A stretch of DNA of 64,000 bases, taken from the NCBI GenBank assembly GCA_002361735.1, contig DETS01000107.1:1-64000 (forward strand). Reading direction: 5' to 3'. Below the pieces are notes generated by a model. That model ran no database searches and was not told the DNA's origin. It saw nothing but the letters and a program-made list of their open reading frames with translations. Source of the stretch: Lachnospiraceae bacterium UBA3282 (GTDB lineage Bacteria > Bacillota > Clostridia > Lachnospirales > Lachnospiraceae). Both the position numbers and the translations under genes were made by a program. Shown here piece by piece: positions 59,383 to 64,000 of the stretch; within the stretch, counting starts at the first letter, position 1; each line of letters begins with the position of its first letter.

Positions 59383-60954
59383 ATGTGTATAAAGGAGCGG
59401 ATGGCACAATGGGAGAAAAGACAGAAAGATACCCTGTTTTATCTGTCTCTGTTCGTGCTTGCGCTCCTCATTTTTTTGTTGGTCGGATCGAGGGAGCCGG
59501 TGCTGTTTGACGACAGCGGATCTTATATGAGCCTTCAGCGAATGGAAGGGATTATGCCGGTTTATCCTTTGTTTCTCTTTGTGAATCAATGGATATTCGG
59601 CAATGATGGCTATCTGCAGGTTGTTATTGTCGAACAGGCGCTGTTGGCGGCGGTTTGTATCCTTTTATTTGTCAGAGAAATCAAGAAGCAGTTTTCCATG
59701 CAATATTGGGAGGGGTATCTGCTCTTTTTTCTGTCGCTGCTTTCCTATACGACAGAAATGCCGCAGGCAATGATCACGCAGACCATACTTACGGAAGGTC
59801 TGGCGTTTTCTCTGTATTATCTGCTGGTAATTCTGTTTCTGCGGGCAGTCTGGAGAAAAAGTTATCCAATCCTCGCGGGTTCGTTTGCAATGGTTTTTTT
59901 GCTAACCATGCTGCGTTCACAGCAGCAGATCCTTTTTGGTGTGTGCGGCATTTTGTTTTTGTATTTGACATGGAATAAAAGCGGCGGGCGGGTAAAAAAG
60001 TGGATTGGCTTTTTGACGGGCCTGGCGGGGTGCGTGCTGATTGGCGTGCTGGGGATATCGCTGACCGCGACGACCTTGTATCGATATAATACCTTGATTG
60101 ACGAAAACAGCAAGGTGAAAACATTTATCATGAAGGTGCAGGAGCCGGAGCGCTATCGGGAATGGATGGCAGATCGGGCGGACGGACAGGCTTTGAAAAA
60201 GGAAGGGGAGAAAGCGCCGCAGGAAAAACAGGAGGAAGCCTCTCAGGGAAGTCCGATTTTTTACGGCCAGTACACTTCGCTTATTTTTTCGAGAGGGATG
60301 TATGAGGCGGATGAAGAGGATGTGCAGCTGTTTCAGGACGATGTGATTCGGGGGCTGTATCAGGCTCTGTATGCTGCCGTGGATGAAAAAGAACAGCGTT
60401 ATGTCTACGCGGAAAAAGGATTGTGGATGTGGAAAGATATTGTGGGCGGAATCGGGAGTGTAGGAAGGACGGCTCTGTTTGTCGGTGCGGATTACTATCG
60501 GGACTATGACGGAGATGATTACAATTCCCTTTGGAACAGCAGTTTACAAACGATAGGGATCGCGCTGATCAAAAAGCACTTTGGCAGATTTTTATACCAC
60601 ACGGTGATGATGCTTCCGCAGGCGTTTATCTGTACGGTTTTCTTTCAGATCAAGCCCATCTATCTGCTGTGTCATCTCGTCACGCTGTTTTTGTATTTGT
60701 CGGCGCTTGCGCTGATGATATGGGGATATGCGGATCGAAAAGTTTCCAATCAGGGAGCGGAATTTATGGCGTTTGTACTGGGAAGCAACTTGGTTATGAT
60801 CGTGATCATATCTATCGTGTTTTTCGGGCAGCAACGGTATTTGGTATATAATTTCGGTGTTTTTTATATGGCGTATTATGTACTTTTGCGGGAGCTATGG
60901 AACTGTCGTCTGCGAGCTGCGGTGATGGAACGGCGGCTGAAAAAAGGCGAGTAA
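59383..60954 (+). CDS. Polytopic membrane protein, possible GT-C type glycosyltransferase
   Basis: A 523-residue integral membrane protein with about eleven hydrophobic segments. VLFDDSGSYMSLQRMEG followed by MPVYPLFLFVNQ resembles the layout in the protein at 3760 (NDSEQY then PLYPLFLA), so the two may be paralogues with an acidic catalytic loop. A hydrophilic external insert of about 90 residues lies near residues 260-345. The AAGGAGG at 59368-59374 is eight bases before ATG 59383; an upstream GTG or ATG has poor spacing. A GT-C role is inference. Confidence 0.6.
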   Translation: MCIKERMAQWEKRQKDTLFYLSLFVLALLIFLLVGSREPVLFDDSGSYMSLQRMEGIMPVYPLFLFVNQWIFGNDGYLQVVIVEQALLAAVCILLFVREIKKQFSMQYWEGYLLFFLSLLSYTTEMPQAMITQTILTEGLAFSLYYLLVILFLRAVWRKSYPILAGSFAMVFLLTMLRSQQQILFGVCGILFLYLTWNKSGGRVKKWIGFLTGLAGCVLIGVLGISLTATTLYRYNTLIDENSKVKTFIMKVQEPERYREWMADRADGQALKKEGEKAPQEKQEEASQGSPIFYGQYTSLIFSRGMYEADEEDVQLFQDDVIRGLYQALYAAVDEKEQRYVYAEKGLWMWKDIVGGIGSVGRTALFVGADYYRDYDGDDYNSLWNSSLQTIGIALIKKHFGRFLYHTVMMLPQAFICTVFFQIKPIYLLCHLVTLFLYLSALALMIWGYADRKVSNQGAEFMAFVLGSNLVMIVIISIVFFGQQRYLVYNFGVFYMAYYVLLRELWNCRLRAAVMERRLKKGE

Positions 60955-60989
60955 ATATAGACGGTCTGAAGGATGCAAGGGGATTTCAA

Positions 60990-61754
60990 ATGGAACGAAA
61001 AGAAAAGATATTGATCATCATACCGGCCTACAATGAGGCGGAAAATATCGTGCATGTGGTCAGCCATATGTTGGAACAGGCGCCGCAGTACGATTATCTG
61101 GTGATAAACGATGGTTCCACGGACGATACCTTAAGGTTATGCCGCGGGAATCAATTCCGTTATCTTGATCTGCCGATCAATATGGGGATTGGCGGCGCGG
61201 TGCAGGCGGGATATATCTATGCCGGAAAGAACGGCTATGATATCGCCGTACAGATGGATGGGGACGGACAGCATGATATTGCTTATTTGGAAAAACTGCT
61301 GGAACCGATCAGACAAGGGGAGGCGGACGTAACCATCGGTTCCCGTTTTCTGCAAAAGGAAGGCTTTCAGAGCTCTGTAAGCCGCAGGACAGGGATCAAT
61401 ATCTTAAGTTTCCTCATTTTGGTTACGACAGGGAAGCGTATCAAGGATGTGACCAGCGGGTATCGGGCGGTGAACAGAAGATTTATCGAGATTTACAGCA
61501 AGGATTACCCAATGGATTATCCGGAACCCGAGGCAATCGTGGCTGCAATCATGCACCGTGGAAAAGTGAAAGAGGTTCCGGTACAGATGCGGGCACGAGA
61601 GGGCGGCACGAGTTCTATCACCTTTAAGAAATCCATTTATTACATGATCAAGGTTACGTTGGCAATCTTAATCTGCCGTATGAGTTATGGAGTGCGGAGG
61701 ACAAAGAGAGAGGCCGGTGTTGGGAGGAAAAATGAGCAGCATGAGGAGAGTTAA
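60990..61754 (+). CDS. Glycosyltransferase family 2 (polyprenyl-phosphate hexose synthase-like)
   Basis: A 254-residue GT-A enzyme of the DPM1/GtrB-like branch. ILIIIPAYNEAENIVHVV, VINDGSTDDTLRLC, NMGIGGAVQAGYIYA and VQMDGDGQHDIAYL with the DxD-like site, and DVTSGYRAVNRRFIE are all typical. It lacks the two C-terminal membrane helices of GtrB. Such enzymes make a polyprenyl-phosphate sugar, the donor that GT-C type proteins need. That suits the polytopic GT-C-like proteins at 3760, 10553, 31362, 55871, 59383 and the YfhO protein next door. ATG 60990 has AAGGGG upstream; a longer start inside the previous gene is not used. Confidence 0.82.
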   Translation: MERKEKILIIIPAYNEAENIVHVVSHMLEQAPQYDYLVINDGSTDDTLRLCRGNQFRYLDLPINMGIGGAVQAGYIYAGKNGYDIAVQMDGDGQHDIAYLEKLLEPIRQGEADVTIGSRFLQKEGFQSSVSRRTGINILSFLILVTTGKRIKDVTSGYRAVNRRFIEIYSKDYPMDYPEPEAIVAAIMHRGKVKEVPVQMRAREGGTSSITFKKSIYYMIKVTLAILICRMSYGVRRTKREAGVGRKNEQHEES

Positions 61755-64000
61755 GGCAGGGAATGCTGTCGTAGAAAGCCTGGCTTTGGCGGTAGTGATT
61801 GCTCTGGTATGGGGAAGCGTGTGCGTGACTAAGAAAGTATGGCCTTTTGGATCAATGGTCATAGATATTGGGGATATGGCGGAACAGTGCGTTCCGATGT
61901 ATACCCATTTGTGGGATGTGCTTCATGGACAAAAATCGCTGCTCTTTGATTGGAGTACAGGCTGCGGTAATAATATGGCGGGGGTTGTACTGCATTTCGG
62001 ATCGATCAGTCCTTTTAATATTTTTTCCTTTTTATCCCACGGTCAGCGATAGAAATATCGATGTCGGTTTTTATATTGATCAAGTTAGTGGCAGCGGGAA
62101 TGACCATGAAAATACTTCTTAAAAAATGGATTCCCGGCCTTTCGGAGGTGATGCGGGTTGCTTTCAGTCTGCTCTATGTTTTTTGCGCTTTTAACATGCA
62201 GTATTATTATGCGGTTATGTGGCTGGATGTTTCCTGCATGTTTCCGTTGGTTATGTATGGATATTTTCTTTTGATGAAGGAAAAGAAAAGGATACCCTAC
62301 ATTATTTTCCTGTCCGTGACCTGCATGATGAGTTTTCAGCACACATATATGCTCATTCTCATGCTGCTGATACTGACAGGGATTTTACCTTTGCTTGCAA
62401 AAGAAAAATATACCGGTAATCTGCTGCGTTTATTGACGGCTACGTTGACGGCGATGATGATCAGCGCGTGGATCTGGCTGCCCGGAGCGGTACAGATATT
62501 AGACTCTTCCCGTAAAGAAGGCAGTCTGAGCCTGATGGGGATATATCATTCCGTTTGGATATTTTATACGGCGAAATGGATGAAATTGCTTAATTTAGGG
62601 ATCCCTTTGGCGTTTGTGTCGGCATGTGCCGTAAAACATTATAAGGAAAAATTCGTCGGATTCTTTGTAACGGTTATTATGGCACTATGTATTCCCATAG
62701 GTGTGGAAAGTACAAATATGTTATGGCATGGCGGTTCGTATATGGGATATACCATGCGCTTTTCCTATATGATTGCCTTTTGGGTTCTGATCGCAGGGGC
62801 CTATATGTATGATGTCGGATACCGGGAGAAATGCCATGATGGAAACAGGCGCGGTGCAGCGTGCATGGTCGGAGCGCTGTTGGTTATGGCAGCGACCATG
62901 ATGCAGTATCTGTTATTAAAAGAAGATACGACTGTGTATAAGGAAACGGTTCCCGCTGCTATGATAATATTGATCGTTGGTGTTACATGGTTGGGTGGTC
63001 GGCTGCTGCTAAATGGTAGGAAAGAGATCTTGGAAAAGTGTTTTCTGGCGCTTGTAATCCTCCAGATTCTGTCATTGGCACATGTCTCTGTATTGATATC
63101 AGGAGAAAAGGGAAGTACCGTTTCGGCAATGTGCAATGATGTGGCAAAAAGGGAAAGAAAATCGGAGCCGCTTAGCAGGCTCAAGAATCCGGATGGCAGA
63201 CTTAGCCATAATTATCCGCTGATCATGCGTAAAAATGCGGCTTCGTGCTATCTGGCAGCCAGCAGCAAAAGACAACTGGACGGTATGTCGGATTTGGGAT
63301 ACGCGCACGTGGGATATCGGATGAGCAGTTATGGAGGCACCATTTTTTCGGATGCGCTGCTTGGCATGAATGAAGCGGTCAGCAGAGAGGCTGTTAACGC
63401 GAGATTGTATCAATATCAGGATCATAGTGGTGATTATTGTTTTTATCAAAATATCTATAAATATAAAGGGAGGGGGGTAAAAATTAAAAATGCGCAAACA
63501 CTCGCCGTGAACAGGGAAGGGAATCCGTTTGCGGTTCAGAATCAGATCGCGGCGGTATTGCTGGGAAGGGAATTGTTCGATGTTGCCGCGGGAACCGGAA
63601 ATGAAATGGATATCGCAATTGGTGAGGAGAGTGTATTATATTTCTATGCAGAGCATGGGGAGAAGATTGAAGAAGTGATCGTAACGGATTCTTCCAACAA
63701 AGAAACAGTTACCTATGCGCTGCCGGCGAGCGGCTGGAAAAACGGTATTTTGGAATTGGGGAACTGGAAAGATGCTTCTCTTACGATACAGGTTGTGGCA
63801 GAGGAACCGCTTGGAAAGATATTCTGTGCCGTTCTGAACCTGCAAGATTTTTTGCGGTATGAACCTTCCTATTTTGATACATTTTCCGTAAATGGGCGGT
63901 CAAATGCATTGGAGATCGTATTGAATGGGGCGGAGGGAGATGATAGTCTGTTTTTACCGCTGTATCGGGACGAGGGCTGGAAATGTACCGTGAATGGCTT
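61732..64000 (+). pseudogene. YfhO-family membrane protein, frameshifted and cut by the window end
   Basis: The N-terminal part (61732-62052) reads a first membrane segment, DIGDMAEQCVPMYTHLWDVLHG, WSTGCGNNMAGV and SPFNIF, then hits a stop at 62050. The next frame continues without a stop from about 62022 to 64000: FLFIPRS, FILIKLVAAGMTMKILLKK, many membrane segments, and the YfhO-like external end DEGWKCTVNG. One extra T in the T6 run at 62021-62026 would join them as NIFFLFIPRS, which is the normal YfhO pattern. YfhO proteins are GT-C type enzymes, some of which glycosylate lipoteichoic acid with a polyprenyl-phosphate sugar. The start overlaps the previous GT2 by 23 bases, after GGGAGGAAAA. 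A sequencing error is possible. Confidence 0.8.
62021..62026 (+). other. T6 homopolymer at the YfhO frameshift
   Basis: Six T follow AATA; seven would restore the full YfhO reading frame. This is either a base-calling or assembly error, an inactivating mutation, or a slippage site for phase variation. The frame is open on both sides, which supports a single one-base event. Confidence 0.7.

Noticed and set aside
1..64000. tRNA, rRNA, CRISPR arrays, phage genes or complete insertion sequences
   Set aside because: None was recognised on either strand by reading; apart from the Rpn-type gene there are no mobile-element proteins.

Overview
This 64 kb window is almost entirely one surface-polysaccharide (capsule, exopolysaccharide or cell-wall glycan) biosynthesis region. 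About 51 genes all read on the + strand, packed with short gaps, ATGA-type overlaps and strong AGGAGG-like ribosome sites. The intermediate G+C, the Rpn/PDDEXK-type protein at the left edge, the DltA-like enzyme and the Gram-positive style promoters suggest a Bacillota member of the Lachnospiraceae/Clostridia type. No ribosomal or housekeeping marker is present to fix the species.

Layout. 0.16-1.1 kb: an Rpn-family nuclease gene outside the cluster proper. 1.2-12.3 kb: a promoter, then GT4 glycosyltransferases, a TviB/WbpO-like UDP-HexNAc dehydrogenase, a TviC/WbpP-like 4-epimerase, a formyltransferase-like protein and two polytopic membrane proteins. 12.4-13.4 kb: an inserted, A+T-richer Fic gene with its own dyad-symmetric upstream region. 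13.5-18.9 kb: a Dlt-like acylation cassette (SGNH protein, adenylation enzyme, carrier protein, MBOAT) with a formyltransferase between the adenylation enzyme and the carrier. 18.9-28.4 kb: a promoter, a NodB-like deacetylase, two asparagine-synthase-type amidotransferases, a second SGNH-like protein, GT4, GT2 and GT11 enzymes. 28.5-35.9 kb: a PglK-like ABC flippase, GT11-, DUF5672- and GT17-like enzymes and a Wzy-like protein. 35.9-46.0 kb: a promoter, a WbaP/WcaJ-like initiating phosphoglycosyltransferase, GT4/GT2/GT11 enzymes, a pyruvyltransferase with its own promoter, a Wzx flippase and a second Wzy-like protein. 46.0-64 kb: a GT26-GT4 fusion, GT61, radical SAM, GT-D, acetyltransferase, a second PglK-like ABC flippase, more GTs and membrane proteins, and a YfhO-family gene interrupted by a frameshift and cut by the window end.

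How they may work together (inference). The dehydrogenase and epimerase would make a UDP-HexNAc uronic acid; the AsnB-like enzymes could amidate it; the formyltransferases could N-formylate an amino sugar or a carrier-bound amino acid. The Dlt-like cassette would export an acyl or aminoacyl group onto the glycan. The three GT11 enzymes suggest fucose or a similar deoxyhexose. The duplicated functions (two ABC flippases plus Wzx, two Wzy-like proteins, two AsnB, two SGNH, two formyltransferases) suggest that two or more glycan pathways are stacked here.

The most distinctive element is the formyltransferase-containing Dlt-like cassette at 13.5-18.9 kb, which may install an N-formyl-aminoacyl group on a cell-surface glycan. 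No tRNA, rRNA, CRISPR array, complete insertion sequence, convincing intrinsic terminator, Wzc/Wzd-type tyrosine kinase or dedicated regulator was seen.
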